Positions 50,463 through 62,757 of a stretch of DNA of 64,000 nucleotides are shown here, one piece after another. The stretch covers positions 1 through 64,000 of the forward strand of contig CATLFX010000002.1 of the NCBI GenBank assembly GCA_949935795.1, read 5' to 3'. The notes under the pieces are model-generated. The model was not told the origin of the DNA and ran no database searches. It saw only the letters and a list, made by a program, of their open reading frames with translations. Each line of letters starts with the position of its first letter. The first letter of the stretch is position 1. This DNA is from an uncultured Oscillospiraceae bacterium. Lineage in GTDB: Bacteria; Bacillota; Clostridia; Oscillospirales; Oscillospiraceae. The position numbers and the translations under genes are program-made.

Positions 50463-52793
50463 TCATTCCGCCGCTTTTTTCGCGGCCTTTTTGGCTGTGG
50501 TGGTCTTTTTCGCGGTGGAGGTCTTTTTCGTCGCCGCGGCCTTGGCGGAGGACGCGGTTTTCTTCGCCGTGCTCTTTTTTGCCGCCGTCTTCTTGGCGGC
50601 GGGCTTTTTCTCTGCGGCCTGGGCGCTCTCCCCCTCAGAGACGTCCTCCGTCTTTTTCTTGAACCCGCCCCGTTTATCCTCTGGCAGGAAGTTGGCGCAG
50701 TCCGGGTTGATGCAGAAGGGCCGCTTGAACCCCCGGCCGGACAGCTTGAACATGGTCCAGCCGCACAGGGGGCAGTTGTCCTTGACGGGCACGTCCCAGG
50801 TCATGAAATCGCACCGCTTGGCCTCCACCTTGCTGTTCAAATACTCACAGCAGTAGTAGGTGTACTGTTTATTGGTCTTTTTACTCACGCCGGTGCGCTT
50901 TACCAGCCGTCCCCCGCACTTGGGGCACTTTCCGGGCATCTCCACCACCAGCGGCTTGGTAAAGGTGCACTCCGGCCAGCCGGGACAGGCCAAAAACCGC
51001 CCAAACCGGCCCATTTTCACCACCATCTTCCGGCCGCACAGGTCGCACACCTCGTCCGATTCCTCGTCGGGCACCTTGATGCGCTCCCCGTCCAACTCGG
51101 ACTCGGCCTTTTTCAGCTCCGCGTCAAAGCCGGTGTAGAACTCCCCCAGCACCTGCTTCCACTGGGCCTCGCCCGCCTCCACCTTGTCCAGGCGGCTCTC
51201 CATCTGGGCGGTGAAATCAGTGTCCACGATGTCGGGGAACTTCTCCTTCATCAGCCCTGTGACCACCTCGCCCAAAGGGGTGGGGCGCAGGTACTTGCCC
51301 TCCTTCACCACGTACTGCCGGTCGGTGATGGTGGAGATAGTGGGGGCGTAGGTGGACGGACGGCCCACCCCTTTCTCCTCCAGCGCCTTGATGAGGGTGG
51401 CCTCGGTGAACCGGGCGGGGGGCTGGGTGAAGTGCTGGCCGGGGGTGAGGCCGTTGAGCTTCAGCGCCTCGCCCTCCCTGAGGTCGGGCAGGGGCGACTG
51501 GGGGGCCTCCTCGTCCTCGTCCCGGCTCTCCTCGTAAACCGCTGTAAAGCCATTAAACTTCACAGATGAGTGGCTGGCCCGGAAACGGTAGCCCGCCGAC
51601 TCCGCCTCGATGGTGACGCTGTCGTACACCGCCCCCGCCATCTGGCAGGCCAGGAAGCGGCTCCAGATCAGCTTGTACAGGCGGTACTGGTCGGCGGTGA
51701 GGCTCTTTTTCAAATCCTCCGGGGTCAGGTTCACGTCGGAGGGCCGGATGGCCTCGTGGGCGTCCTGGGCGCTGCCCTTGGACTTGAACCGCCGGGTTTT
51801 TTCCGGGTAATACTGCTTGCCGTAACGGCTCTGAATGAAAGTTTTGGCCGCCGCCAGCGCCTCCTCGGACAGGCGCAGGGAGTCGGTACGCATATAGGTG
51901 ATGAGGCCAACAGTGCCTACGCCCTGGATGTCGATACCCTCATAGAGCTGCTGGGCGATGGACATGGTGCGCTTGGGGATCATGTTCAGCTTCCGGGACG
52001 CCTCCTGCTGGAGGGTGGAGGTGGTAAAGGGGGGCGCGGGAGAGCGATGCTTATCCTGCCGCTTCACGCTGGATACTGTGAAGGGAAAATCCTTCACAGT
52101 CTTTACAATCTCCTGGACCTGCTCCTCGCTGTTGAGTTCCATCCGTTTTTCCCGACCGTAGAACTCCGCCTGGAATCCCCCCAGGTTGGGGGCCACACGG
52201 GACAGGTCGGCGGTGATGGACCAGTACTCCTGGGGAGTGAAAGCGCGGATCTCCTCCTCCCGCTCCACCGCCAGCCGGGTAGCCACCGATTGCACCCGCC
52301 CGGCGGACAGCCCCCGCTTGATCTTCTTCCACAGCAGCGGCGAGAGCTGATAGCCCACGATGCGGTCCAGCACCCGCCGGGCCTGCTGGGCGTCCACCAG
52401 GTCCTGGTCGATATCCCTGGGATTGGCAATGGAGTCCCGGACCACCTTCTGGGTGATCTCGTTGAAGGTCACCCGGCAGGTCTTCTCCTTGGGTACGCCC
52501 AACACACTCTGGAGGTGCCAAGAGATGGCCTCCCCCTCCCGGTCAGGGTCGGTGGCCAGATAGACCCTGTCGCTGGCCTTGGCGGACTTGCGCAGGTCGC
52601 GGATCACATCCGCCTTGTCCTTGATATTCTCGTAGTCCGGCTCAAAGGTGGACATATCCACGCCCAGCTTGCTCTTGGGCAGGTCCCGGATGTGACCCAT
52701 GGACGCCTTGACCTCAAAGCCGGGCCCCAGGTATTTGCCGATGGTTTTCGCCTTGGCGGGCGACTCCACGATGACCAAATTTTGATTTGCCAT
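50463..52793 (-). CDS. topA: DNA topoisomerase I
   Basis: 776 residues from ATG 52793 (GAGGAAC upstream). Toprim domain (LVIVESPAKAKTIGKYLG; ATDPDREGEAISWHL), catalytic Tyr in GLITYMRTDSLRLS (~305), then three C-terminal zinc-ribbon-like Cys4 motifs (CDLCGRK; CPKCGGR; CPLCGW), and a Lys/Ala tail of about 55 residues at the end. It relaxes negatively supercoiled DNA. It forms an operon with dprA directly upstream. Confidence 0.97.
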   Translation of the reverse strand: MANQNLVIVESPAKAKTIGKYLGPGFEVKASMGHIRDLPKSKLGVDMSTFEPDYENIKDKADVIRDLRKSAKASDRVYLATDPDREGEAISWHLQSVLGVPKEKTCRVTFNEITQKVVRDSIANPRDIDQDLVDAQQARRVLDRIVGYQLSPLLWKKIKRGLSAGRVQSVATRLAVEREEEIRAFTPQEYWSITADLSRVAPNLGGFQAEFYGREKRMELNSEEQVQEIVKTVKDFPFTVSSVKRQDKHRSPAPPFTTSTLQQEASRKLNMIPKRTMSIAQQLYEGIDIQGVGTVGLITYMRTDSLRLSEEALAAAKTFIQSRYGKQYYPEKTRRFKSKGSAQDAHEAIRPSDVNLTPEDLKKSLTADQYRLYKLIWSRFLACQMAGAVYDSVTIEAESAGYRFRASHSSVKFNGFTAVYEESRDEDEEAPQSPLPDLREGEALKLNGLTPGQHFTQPPARFTEATLIKALEEKGVGRPSTYAPTISTITDRQYVVKEGKYLRPTPLGEVVTGLMKEKFPDIVDTDFTAQMESRLDKVEAGEAQWKQVLGEFYTGFDAELKKAESELDGERIKVPDEESDEVCDLCGRKMVVKMGRFGRFLACPGWPECTFTKPLVVEMPGKCPKCGGRLVKRTGVSKKTNKQYTYYCCEYLNSKVEAKRCDFMTWDVPVKDNCPLCGWTMFKLSGRGFKRPFCINPDCANFLPEDKRGGFKKKTEDVSEGESAQAAEKKPAAKKTAAKKSTAKKTASSAKAAATKKTSTAKKTTTAKKAAKKAAE

Positions 52794-52802
52794 GTTCCTC
52801 AA

Positions 52803-54038
52803 CTACTCCATTTTCAATTTGACGGCGGCACGGAACCGCTTTCCGCTCTCCTCGGCCACATAGCCCTGGATCTGCAGCACCGTGAGGGCGGACAGCACCC
52901 GCCGGGCAGGGATCTGGGTGCGCTCCACCAGGTCGTCTGTCTGGACCGCTCCCCCGTCCAAGGCCAGCAGCACCTCCCGCTGGTCGTCCGTCAGTTTATC
53001 CTTGCAGTCCGCCCAGCGGAGGTACACCGTGTCCTCCTCCGGCGGCTTTTCCTTTGCTTTGCGGGGCTCTCCCTGATCCGGGACGTCCGCGGCGCCCTCC
53101 AGGCGCTGTTTCTCTGCCTCCGGCGGCAGGGACGCGCCCCGGCCCAGCCGCAGCTTTCCCGGAAACTTGTCCACAAATTCGCACAGCACGTCGTCCGCCT
53201 CCATGATGAGCTTGGCGCAGCCCTCCTGGATCAGGCGGTTCGTGCCCTCGCTCATGGGCGCGTCGATAGGACCGGGGACGGCGAACACCTCCCGGTCCTG
53301 CTCAATGGCATGGTTCACCGTCAGCAGAGTCCCGCTGGCCCGGGCGCTCTCCACGGCGATCACTCCCACGGACAGCCCGCTGATGATGCGGTTGCGGACG
53401 GGAAAGTGCTCACCCCGGTGGTCGGTCCCCGGCGGGTATTCGGATATGAGCGCCCCCACCGCCGCCACATCCTCATAGAGGTTCTGATGATTTCTGGGGT
53501 ACACCCGGTCAATGCCGCCCGCCAGCACAGATATCACCGGCCCGCCCACCTTCAGCGCACCCCGAACGGCAGAGGCATCGATGCCCTGGGCCATGCCGGT
53601 GACCACCAGCGCACCCTTACGGGTCAGGTCGGCGGACAGTTTGGCGGCAGCCTGTGTTCCATAGGGGGTTGCCTGACGGGAACCCACCATGCCGATGGCC
53701 GCCTCGTTGTCAAAGGCGAACTGCCGCCCCTTCCAGTACAGCACCATGGGAGGCTGGGCAATGGCCCTGAGCCGCTCCGGGTAAGTGGAGTCCTGGAGGG
53801 TGAGCAGTTGGATTCCATACCGATCGCAGTCCCCCAGCACTACGTCGGCCTGGTCCAGCGACTTGTTCATCAGGGAGCGGATGACCGAGTCCGCCAGGCC
53901 GCCCACCATCCGGTAGGCCTCCTCATCGGCGGCGTAGGCCAGCTCCGGCGTACCGAAATGCTCCAGCACCCGCCTAGCGTTCTGTCCCGCCAGCCCTTTG
54001 CGCAGAGTAAGCCAGATCCAATGCTTCAGATTCGACAT
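52803..54038 (-). CDS. dprA: DNA-processing protein DprA
   Basis: 411 residues. N-terminal helical domain, then the Rossmann-like fold (IGMVGSRQATPYGTQAAAKL; VVTGMAQGIDASAVRGAL; VISVLAGGIDRVYP; RNRIISGLSVGVIAVES) and a C-terminal winged helix (~340-400). It loads RecA on incoming single-stranded DNA during transformation, though most clostridia are not known to be naturally competent. Ten bases before topA. Confidence 0.97.
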   Translation of the reverse strand: MSNLKHWIWLTLRKGLAGQNARRVLEHFGTPELAYAADEEAYRMVGGLADSVIRSLMNKSLDQADVVLGDCDRYGIQLLTLQDSTYPERLRAIAQPPMVLYWKGRQFAFDNEAAIGMVGSRQATPYGTQAAAKLSADLTRKGALVVTGMAQGIDASAVRGALKVGGPVISVLAGGIDRVYPRNHQNLYEDVAAVGALISEYPPGTDHRGEHFPVRNRIISGLSVGVIAVESARASGTLLTVNHAIEQDREVFAVPGPIDAPMSEGTNRLIQEGCAKLIMEADDVLCEFVDKFPGKLRLGRGASLPPEAEKQRLEGAADVPDQGEPRKAKEKPPEEDTVYLRWADCKDKLTDDQREVLLALDGGAVQTDDLVERTQIPARRVLSALTVLQIQGYVAEESGKRFRAAVKLKME

Positions 54039-54062
54039 ACCGGGCCTCCTCCCCGCTTTCTC

Positions 54063-54830
54063 TCAATCGTTTCGCGCCATCTCCCACAGCACCACCGACG
54101 CGGCCACAGCCGCGTTCAAGGACTCGCACCTGGGGGACATGGGGATTTTTATCGTTTTTTCGCACAGCTCCAAAGCCTGCCGGGACACCCCCCGGCCCTC
54201 GCTGCCGATGGCCACCGCGCAGCGACCCAGCGGGATCTCCCGCACATCCACGGTGTCGTCCCGAAGGGCGGCGGCATACAGCGGGAGTCCCGCGGCGGCA
54301 AGCCGTTCCGCCGCCGCCTCCAGCGTACACTCATATACAGGCAGGCGAAACGCCGCGCCCATGGTGGCCCGCACCGCCTTGGGGTTCCAGGGGTCGGCGC
54401 AGCCGTTGCACAGGAGGAGCCCATCCGCCCCAAAGGCGTCGGCAGTGCGCCAAATGGTGCCCACATTGCCCGGGTCCTGCACGCCGTCCAGCAGCAGATA
54501 ACGGTTCCCCGCCAGCCGGTCCGGCACCGTCAGATTTTTCCCCTTACAGATAAAAACGATACCTTGGGGGCTTTCCGTATCCGCGATGGAGGCCAGCAGG
54601 CTGTCCTCCACCTCCACCACCCTGGTCCGGGCCGGCAGCTCGGGCAGTGCTGAACCGGGGACACAGATCACCGCCTCCAGCTCCCCGCCCCAGCGCAGGG
54701 CCTCGGCCAGCAGCTTGGGCCCTTCGGCGGCAAAGGCTCCCTCCGCCCGGCGGAAAGCCCGGCGGCTGTTCAGCCTGCGCACACGGGTCAGCAGCGGGTT
54801 CGCCCTGCTGGTGACGACCTCCCGTTCCAT
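54063..54830 (-). CDS. TrmH/SpoU family RNA 2'-O-methyltransferase
   Basis: 255 residues. N-terminal substrate-binding part (ANPLLTRVRRLNSRRAFRRA), then the SPOUT knot: LLLDGVQDPGNVGTIWRTAD, AVAIGSEGRGVS and the end IPMSPRCESLNAAVAASVVL. It methylates a ribose in rRNA or tRNA; specific site unknown. It lies just upstream of dprA. Confidence 0.93.
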   Translation of the reverse strand: MEREVVTSRANPLLTRVRRLNSRRAFRRAEGAFAAEGPKLLAEALRWGGELEAVICVPGSALPELPARTRVVEVEDSLLASIADTESPQGIVFICKGKNLTVPDRLAGNRYLLLDGVQDPGNVGTIWRTADAFGADGLLLCNGCADPWNPKAVRATMGAAFRLPVYECTLEAAAERLAAAGLPLYAAALRDDTVDVREIPLGRCAVAIGSEGRGVSRQALELCEKTIKIPMSPRCESLNAAVAASVVLWEMARND

Positions 54831-54856
54831 GGCGTTCTCCCCCCTGTTTCAATGCG

Positions 54857-54892
54857 CAAAAGCATACCGGCGGCCCCGCCGGTATGCTTTTG
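54857..54892. terminator. Perfect 17-bp terminator after lysS
   Basis: CAAAAGCATACCGGCGG (54857-54873) pairs with CCGCCGGTATGCTTTTG (54876-54892). A- and T-runs lie at both ends, so it works in both directions. Confidence 0.92.
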
Positions 54893-54901
54893 GGAAAAAT
54901 C

Positions 54902-56410
54902 TCAATCCAGCGGCTTCATCGTGGGGAAGAGCAAAACCTCCCGGATGGAGTCGTTGTTGGTGAGCAGCATGACGCAGCGGTCGATGCCGATGCCCAGCCC
55001 GCCGGTGGGGGGCATGCCGTACTCCAGGGCGGTGAGGAAATCCTCGTCCATCATGCCGGCCTCGTCGTCCCCCTTGGCCCGCAGCTCCACCTGCTTCTGG
55101 AAGCGCTGGCGCTGGTCGATGGGATCGTTGAGCTCGGAGAAGGCGTTGCCCATCTCGCTGCGGCAGATGAACAGCTCGAACCGCTCGGTGAGCCGGGGGT
55201 CCTTGGGAGAACGCTTGGCCAGCGGGGACACGTCCACCGGGTGCATGGTGATAAAGGTGGGCTGAATCAGCTTCCCCTCCACCTTCTGGTCGAAGCACTC
55301 ATACAAAGCATTGCCCCAGGTCTTGTCAGCGGTATCGGGCAGCTCCACGCCGATGGACCTGGCGGCGGCCACCGCCTCCTCGTCAGAGCTGATGGCCATG
55401 AAGTCCAGCCCGGTGTACTGCTTGACGGCCTCATGCATGGGCAGGCGGGGCCAGCCGGGGGTCAGGTCGATCTGCTCCCCCTGCCACTCCACCTGATAGG
55501 CGCCCAAAATCTTCTGGGCAGCGGAGGACAGCAGGTCCTCAAACAAATCCATCATGTCGTTGAAATCGGCATAAGCCTGATACAGCTCGATGGTGGTGAA
55601 CTCCGGGTTATGCCGGTTATCCATACCCTCGTTGCGGAAAATGCGGCCCATCTCATACACCCGCTCCAGGCCGCCCACGATGAGCCGCTTCAGGGGCAGC
55701 TCGGTGGCGATGCGCATGTACATGTCGATGTCCAGGGTGTTGTGGTGGGTGATGAAGGGCCGGGCGGTGGCGCCGCCGGAGATGGTGTTGAGCACAGGGG
55801 TCTCCACCTCCATGAACCCGCGCGCGTCCATGAAATCCCGGACGTGCTTGATGAACTGGGAGCGGATGATAAAATTCCGCTTCACATCGGGATTCATAAT
55901 CAAATCCACATACCGCTGGCGGCAGCGGGTCTCCACATCAGTGAGGCCGTGGAACTTCTCCGGCAGGGGCAGCAGGGACTTGGACAGCAGGGTGATGGTC
56001 TTGGCCTTGATGGAGATCTCCCCCCGCTTGGTGCGGAACACCTCGCCCTCCACGCCCACAATGTCGCCGATGTCATACTTCTTGAAGGCGGCCAGGGCCT
56101 CCTCTCCCACGTCGTCAATGCGCACGTAGAGCTGAATGCGGCCCGCCCCGTCCTGGAGGTCGGAAAACACCGCCTTGCCCATCCCCCGCTTGCTCATGAG
56201 GCGGCCCGCCAGCCGGACGGTCTGACCCTCCAGCTCCTCAAAGCGGTCCTTGACCTCATCGCTGTGGTGGGTCACCTGGAACTTGGTGATGACAAACGGG
56301 TCCTGCCCCTGCCCGCGCAGGGCGGTCAGCTTGTCCCGGCGGATCTGGAGCAGCTCGGACAGGGAGGGCCCCTCCTGGACAGGCTGGCGGCTGTTGGTCT
56401 GATCAGACAT
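54902..56410 (-). CDS. lysS: Lysyl-tRNA synthetase (class II)
   Basis: 502 residues. N-terminal OB fold anticodon-binding domain (~60-170; VRLAGRLMSKRGMGKAVFSD), then class II catalytic domain with motif 2 FRNEGMDNRHNPEFT and motif 3 GLGIGIDRCVMLLTN. It lies 36 bases after greA. No T-box leader is present in this short gap. Confidence 0.98.
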   Translation of the reverse strand: MSDQTNSRQPVQEGPSLSELLQIRRDKLTALRGQGQDPFVITKFQVTHHSDEVKDRFEELEGQTVRLAGRLMSKRGMGKAVFSDLQDGAGRIQLYVRIDDVGEEALAAFKKYDIGDIVGVEGEVFRTKRGEISIKAKTITLLSKSLLPLPEKFHGLTDVETRCRQRYVDLIMNPDVKRNFIIRSQFIKHVRDFMDARGFMEVETPVLNTISGGATARPFITHHNTLDIDMYMRIATELPLKRLIVGGLERVYEMGRIFRNEGMDNRHNPEFTTIELYQAYADFNDMMDLFEDLLSSAAQKILGAYQVEWQGEQIDLTPGWPRLPMHEAVKQYTGLDFMAISSDEEAVAAARSIGVELPDTADKTWGNALYECFDQKVEGKLIQPTFITMHPVDVSPLAKRSPKDPRLTERFELFICRSEMGNAFSELNDPIDQRQRFQKQVELRAKGDDEAGMMDEDFLTALEYGMPPTGGLGIGIDRCVMLLTNNDSIREVLLFPTMKPLD

Positions 56411-56446
56411 GGATCTTCTCTCCTTTGTATCGTCACGGGGCCGCCA

Positions 56447-56920
56447 TCACCGCTGGATGGCGACCACCTCATACTCGATGTTGCCCGCCGGGGCCTCCAC
56501 CACGGCGATGTCGCCCACGGCCTTACCCAGCAGGGCCTTGCCGAAGGGTGATTCCTCAGAGATGCGGCCGTTCATGGGGTCGGCCTCCTGGGAACCCACC
56601 ACCTGGTAGGTCTCCTCCTCCCCGGTGACCACATCCTTCACCGTGATCTTGCTGCCCATGCCCACCACGTCGGTGTCGTCGGCGTTCTCCTCGATGACCA
56701 CATAATTGGCCAGGATGTTCTCCACCTCGGCAATGCGGGAGTACAGCTTGCCCTGCTCGTTTTTCGCCTCGTCGTACTCGCTGTTTTCGCTCAGGTCGCC
56801 GAAGGACCGGGCCTCCTTGATGAGGTCGGCCACCTCCTTCTCCTTTACGGTTTTGAGGTAGGTCAGCTCCTTTTTCAATTCCTCCAGGCGCTCGGCGCTC
56901 AGCTTATATTCCTTAGCCAT
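56447..56920 (-). CDS. greA: Transcription elongation factor GreA
   Basis: 157 residues from ATG 56920. N-terminal coiled coil (LKKELTYLKTVKEKEVADL) with the tip acids in FGDLSENSEYDEAKNEQG, then the FKBP-like C-terminal domain (VGSQEADPMNGRISEESPFGK). It restarts backtracked RNA polymerase by stimulating RNA cleavage. Greater than usual start ambiguity: ATG 56932 sits directly on the ribosome site. Confidence 0.98.
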   Translation of the reverse strand: MAKEYKLSAERLEELKKELTYLKTVKEKEVADLIKEARSFGDLSENSEYDEAKNEQGKLYSRIAEVENILANYVVIEENADDTDVVGMGSKITVKDVVTGEEETYQVVGSQEADPMNGRISEESPFGKALLGKAVGDIAVVEAPAGNIEYEVVAIQR

Positions 56921-57009
56921 CTTTGTTTTCATCCTTTCTTTCCCCGCCCTGGGGCGGGGCGGTAAACCGCCGGCGGCAGACAGCTCGGTCGCAACAGTTG
57001 TTCTATGGA

Positions 57010-57038
57010 ATTATAGATACTTTATCCCTCTTTGTCAA
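57010..57038 (-). promoter_or_regulatory. Promoter of greA-lysS
   Basis: Minus strand: TTGACA (57033-57038), 17-bp spacer, TATAAT (57010-57015), full consensus. The leader has a CCCCGCCC/GGGCGGGG hairpin (56942-56959) just before the greA ribosome site. Confidence 0.85.
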
Positions 57039-57068
57039 GTGGTTCCACACAGTCTCAGGAAATCCCTG

Positions 57069-57491
57069 TCATTTTTTTCGGCTGGAGGCCCGTTTTTTCC
57101 GCTTTCCACCCCCCAGCATCCCGGCCAGCGCGCCGCCGCACAGACAGCCCGCCAGCTCCACGAGGGTCTGAACGCCCAGCGTCAGACCCTCGCTCATAAG
57201 CAGTCCCACCGCCAAAATGAGCAGGTAGCACACCACGCCCGCCGCCAGCCCGCCCAGCAGCCGCCGGGACTTCCACCTGGCGCAGGCCAGGAGGCCGCCC
57301 CCGAAACAGCCCAGCACGCAGGCCGCCGCCGTCAGCTGGGGCGCGGCGTCCTCCTTTAATATGCCGTTGGACACCGCCAGCGAGCCCAGCAGCAGGATCA
57401 TCAGCTCGATCCCCAGGGCCAGCAGCCCGCCCAGCGCCACCCCTGTGGCCATCTGGACCGCGTTGGTCCCCCGCTCCTCCGCCTTACCCAT
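57069..57491 (-). CDS. TIGR04086 family membrane protein
   Basis: 140 residues from ATG 57491, behind AAGGGGTG. Four membrane segments (for example ALGGLLALGIELMILLLG and GLAAGVVCYLLILAVGLL) and a basic C-terminus (GGGKRKKRASSRKK). TIGR04086 is a clostridial family of unknown role, often next to yajC. No further function seen. Confidence 0.85.
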   Translation of the reverse strand: MGKAEERGTNAVQMATGVALGGLLALGIELMILLLGSLAVSNGILKEDAAPQLTAAACVLGCFGGGLLACARWKSRRLLGGLAAGVVCYLLILAVGLLMSEGLTLGVQTLVELAGCLCGGALAGMLGGGKRKKRASSRKK

Positions 57492-57597
57492 AAAAGCACC
57501 CCTTTTCACATGGTTTCCAAGGCAATGCCGCACAGCCGTGCGGTCCTGCCCCTACCATATGCAAAAGGGGTGCTTGTCATGCCAGGTCAGGGACGAC

Positions 57598-57915
57598 TCA
57601 CTTCTTGTCCTTCTTGTCCTTATCCTTTTTCTCCTCTTTTTCCGGGACAGGGGCCTCCTCGGTGCTCTGCGTGCCCTTGCTGGAGATGGCCCACTTGGTA
57701 AATTCAATGCGCACCCGGTCCGCGCCGGTCTCCATCACAATGGTCTGCTCCTTCACCGCGCAGATGGTGCCCACGATGCCGCCGATGGTGGTGATGGTAT
57801 CCCCCACCTTCAAGCTGCTGCGCATCTCCTCAGCGGCCTTTTTCTTCTTGTTCTCCGGCCGGATGAGCATGAAGTACATGACGGCGATCATGACGACGAT
57901 CATAATAATTTCCAC
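57598..57915 (-). CDS. yajC: Preprotein translocase accessory subunit YajC
   Basis: 105 residues: one N-terminal membrane segment ending MLIRPENKKKKAAEEM, then the SLKVGDTITTIGGIVGTI domain and a Lys/Glu/Asp-rich tail. It associates with SecDF and SecYEG; no secDF gene is in this window. It has its own promoter (TTGTGT 57987-57992, 17 bp, TATAAT 57964-57969). Confidence 0.95.
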   Translation of the reverse strand: MEIIMIVVMIAVMYFMLIRPENKKKKAAEEMRSSLKVGDTITTIGGIVGTICAVKEQTIVMETGADRVRIEFTKWAISSKGTQSTEEAPVPEKEEKKDKDKKDKK

Positions 57916-58061
57916 TTAGTTTTTCCCCCAATGTAAAATTTTAAAATGGGCAGCTTAAAGCGTATTATAACGGTTTCCGCCGGGAAACACAAGCCCTATT
58001 TTTTCAAGAACCCCAAAAGCCGCCTCGCTTCGCCCCGTTCCTCCGGCGCGGCACAGGCGGT

Positions 58062-58823
58062 TTACTCCTCCCAGCTGTTCCCCGTGGCGTAGTCGATAAC
58101 CACGCCTGGCTGGACGTTATAGAGGTAGACGTTGAAGCAAATCCCCTCCCCCTCGTCCTCCACGGAGAAGGCCTCCAGCTGCACCCCGCTGACCACCAGG
58201 TTGTCCCCGTCGAAGATGGGGGTCGCCCGGTAGAGCACGTGGTTTTCCGTCTCCTCCACGTAGCCGTCCACCATATTCTCAAAGGGGAGCATCCCCTCCA
58301 CGTTCATGTACCGGGTGCCAGTGATGAGGTTCTGTTTGTTGGCGTTCTCCCCCGCCAGCTGGTAGCCGATGAGGTGACAGCGGTTATAGAGGTATTTCCC
58401 GTCCACGCAGTCGTATTTCACCGTCTGCCAGCCGGTGGGCTTCACCTGGCCGATCTCCTCCCTGGGCCCGGTGGGCATGATGTCCAGGCAGACGTTCGCA
58501 TAGGCCGCGCCGCACCGGCCTAAGTAGTCCAGCTCGCTGTAGGTCTCAAAGGGTTCTAGGGTCAAATCCTCCAGGCCGAAACTGGGCTGGTTGTCCTGCA
58601 AGACCACATAGGGCTCGCCGGAATATTCCGGGACGTTCTCCAACAGCACCGCCGCCGGAGGCTTGAGGCCCAGCTCCACCAGCAGGTTGTCCAGCGTCAG
58701 CGAGCCCTTCAAATGCAGGCTCAGAGCGGCCGCCGCCACAATCAGAACGATGCCCAGCAGCAAAAAAATCAGCTTTTCCTTACTAAACCCTGTCTGACGC
58801 CGTTTTCCCGTGCGGGCGCTCAT
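58062..58823 (-). CDS. Membrane-anchored DNA/RNA non-specific endonuclease
   Basis: 253 residues. A single N-terminal membrane segment (LIFLLLGIVLIVAAAALSL) leaves the rest outside the cell. The nuclease domain (~90-250) has the ββα-metal motif with NRCHLIGYQLAGENANKQNL, plus NLITGTRYMNVEGM. Similar enzymes act in competence (EndA) or nutrient scavenging; dprA lies a few kilobases away but is not in the same operon. It overlaps the aminotransferase gene by four bases. Confidence 0.92.
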   Translation of the reverse strand: MSARTGKRRQTGFSKEKLIFLLLGIVLIVAAAALSLHLKGSLTLDNLLVELGLKPPAAVLLENVPEYSGEPYVVLQDNQPSFGLEDLTLEPFETYSELDYLGRCGAAYANVCLDIMPTGPREEIGQVKPTGWQTVKYDCVDGKYLYNRCHLIGYQLAGENANKQNLITGTRYMNVEGMLPFENMVDGYVEETENHVLYRATPIFDGDNLVVSGVQLEAFSVEDEGEGICFNVYLYNVQPGVVIDYATGNSWEE

Positions 58824-59998
58824 GCCCTGCCCTCCAAAATGCCGCCGGCCTCAACCGCCGCCACAATCTCCTTCATGACAGATACGGGCCGCACCAGGGC
58901 AAACCGCACGTGCCCTTCCCCCAGGGGCCCGAAGGCGGAGCCGGGGGTGCAGAGCAGTCCCGTGCGGTCCAGCAGCTCGAAGCAGAACTCCACCGAGTTC
59001 GCATACCCCGCCGGAAGGGGCGCCCAGACGAACATACTGCCCTGGCTGTCCGGCACCTCCCAGCCGATGGAGCGCAGGCCGCCGCACAGGGCGTCCCGCC
59101 GGGCCTGGTACTCCAGGCGGTTGCGCTCCACGCTGTCCTGGGGGCCGTTGAGGGCCGCCGCGGCGGCGTGCTGGATGGGCAGGAACATCCCGTAGTCGAT
59201 CTGGGAGCGCAGGCGCTTGAAGGCCCCCACGATCTCCCGGTTCCCCACCACGAAGGACACCCTGGCCCCGGTGAGATTGTAGGTCTTGGACAGGGAGTTG
59301 AACTCCACCCCCACCTCCTTGGCCCCGTCAAAGGACAGGAAGGACTTCCCCACCCGGCCGTCGAAGATGATCTCAGAGTAGGCGTTGTCGTGGAGGATCA
59401 CGATCCCATGCTTTTGGGCAAATTCGATCAAACGGGGATAGAACTCGTCCGGCGCCGCCGCGCCCAGGGGGTTCGCCGGGTAGGACACCACCATAAACCG
59501 GGCCCTTTTCGCCAAATCAGGGTCAAAATGCTCCAGATCGGGCAGATAGTCGTTCTCCTTCAGCAGAGGATAGTGGACGCAGCTTGCCCCGCACAGGTAA
59601 GGCCCCAGCTCAAAAATCGGATAGCCCGGGTCGGGCACCAGAACCACGTCGCCGGGGTCGCACAGCGTCCAGCCCACGTGAGTCAGCCCTTCCTGGGAGC
59701 CGTACACCGCCATCAGCTCGTCCGCCCCCAGCTCCACGCCGTAGCGCCGCCTGTACCAGCCCTGCACCGCCTGGGTCAGCTCCGCCGTCTCTCCCAGGGA
59801 ATAGCGGTAGTTGGCCGGGTCGGAGGCCGCCTGAGCCAGAGCCTCCACAATGTGGGGCTCTGGCAGGAAGTCCGGCGTGCCGATGGACAGGTTATACACC
59901 GGCTTTCCCTGGGCCATGCGTTGATTCTTTTTCTCGTCCAGCACGTTGAAGATTCCCGGCTCAAAGCCGTCCATCCGGCGGGCAAATCTAATCTCCAT
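58820..59998 (-). CDS. Class I/II aminotransferase (DapL-like)
   Basis: 392 residues. PLP-binding lysine in EFNSLSKTYNLTGARV, with YGSQEGLTHVGWTLCDPGD, VVSYPANPLGA and VILHDNAYSEIIFDG. Fold type I, closest by pattern to the LL-diaminopimelate aminotransferase/alanine aminotransferase branch, but substrate cannot be told. It is downstream of ligA. Confidence 0.85.
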   Translation of the reverse strand: MEIRFARRMDGFEPGIFNVLDEKKNQRMAQGKPVYNLSIGTPDFLPEPHIVEALAQAASDPANYRYSLGETAELTQAVQGWYRRRYGVELGADELMAVYGSQEGLTHVGWTLCDPGDVVLVPDPGYPIFELGPYLCGASCVHYPLLKENDYLPDLEHFDPDLAKRARFMVVSYPANPLGAAAPDEFYPRLIEFAQKHGIVILHDNAYSEIIFDGRVGKSFLSFDGAKEVGVEFNSLSKTYNLTGARVSFVVGNREIVGAFKRLRSQIDYGMFLPIQHAAAAALNGPQDSVERNRLEYQARRDALCGGLRSIGWEVPDSQGSMFVWAPLPAGYANSVEFCFELLDRTGLLCTPGSAFGPLGEGHVRFALVRPVSVMKEIVAAVEAGGILEGRA

Positions 59999-60019
59999 GG
60001 GTCATTCCCTCTTTTATCT

Positions 60020-62708
<2,689 letters not shown>

Positions 62709-62757
62709 ACAGCCACCCCCTATGGGTCACTGTATGCCTGGAATGGCTCGGCCTATG

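Noticed and set aside
51570..54653. A 1027-codon open frame on the plus strand
   Set aside because: It lies opposite topA and dprA and parts of the SpoU gene. High GC at third codon positions creates long antisense frames; its composition (His/Gly/Leu/Gln-rich) is typical of such shadows.
56411..56446. T-box or lysine riboswitch before lysS
   Set aside because: Only 36 bases separate greA and lysS.
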